From positions 1 to 5,671 of the forward strand of contig JAJAZJ010000063.1 in assembly GCA_026785795.1 (NCBI GenBank): a stretch of DNA of 5,671 bases. Direction: 5' to 3'. The notes below the pieces were generated by a model. That model ran no database searches, was not told the DNA's origin, and worked only from the letters and a program-made list of their open reading frames with translations. This DNA is from Pseudoxanthomonas sp. (GTDB taxonomy: Bacteria > Pseudomonadota > Gammaproteobacteria > Xanthomonadales > Xanthomonadaceae). Positions within the stretch are counted from its first letter, which is position 1, and every line of letters begins with the position of its first letter. Made by a program: the position numbers and the translations under genes. Of this stretch, positions 5,640 to 5,671 are shown piece after piece.

Positions 5640-5671
5640 GGCCTGGCTCCTGATCCTGGTCAGGGGATGAG

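Overview
This 5.7-kb, GC-rich chromosomal window most resembles a gammaproteobacterium of the Xanthomonadaceae (Stenotrophomonas, Xanthomonas or a relative). That placement is an inference. It rests on the high GC content, the heptad CCCCAAT/GAATCCC-type tandem repeat at the left edge, the GGGGAAGG-type intergenic palindromic repeat, and the gene mix. No rRNA, tRNA, CRISPR array, transposase or phage gene is visible.

Layout from left to right. Positions 1-58 are a run of 7-bp C-rich units ending against the start of a class I SAM-dependent methyltransferase gene (59-649, +). A 186-bp gap with small dyads and a C8 tract leads to phaZ (836-2080, +), an intracellular poly(3-hydroxybutyrate) depolymerase with a complete Cys183-Asp355-His388 triad. 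A long imperfect palindrome (2088-2220) fills the convergent gap after phaZ. On the minus strand lies a translationally coupled two-gene unit: a PadR-family regulator (3505-3140) whose stop overlaps the start of a membrane protein (3143-2232) made of an N-terminal HAAS/DUF1700-like helical domain and a 'sensor'-type membrane domain. A compact AT-richer region (3506-3648) separates this unit from a divergent gene for an exported cyclophilin-like peptidyl-prolyl isomerase (3649-4554, +). That gene converges with a secreted DUF2785-family protein gene (5565-4633, -). The DUF2785 gene is preceded by a 25-codon ORF (5639-5562, -) with a strong ribosome binding site. Its first residues look like the start of a GFA-family protein, and its stop overlaps the GTG start of the DUF2785 gene.

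The genes do not form one pathway. PhaZ mobilises stored carbon polymer in the cytoplasm. The PadR/HAAS-sensor pair looks like a self-contained transcription and membrane-signalling module, probably autoregulated. The cyclophilin and the DUF2785 protein are predicted to act outside the cytoplasm. The items most worth a second look are the HAAS-sensor/PadR pair, the coupled short ORF before DUF2785, the cyclophilin with an altered active site, and the two repeat elements. I see no clear sign of a wholly new multi-gene system.
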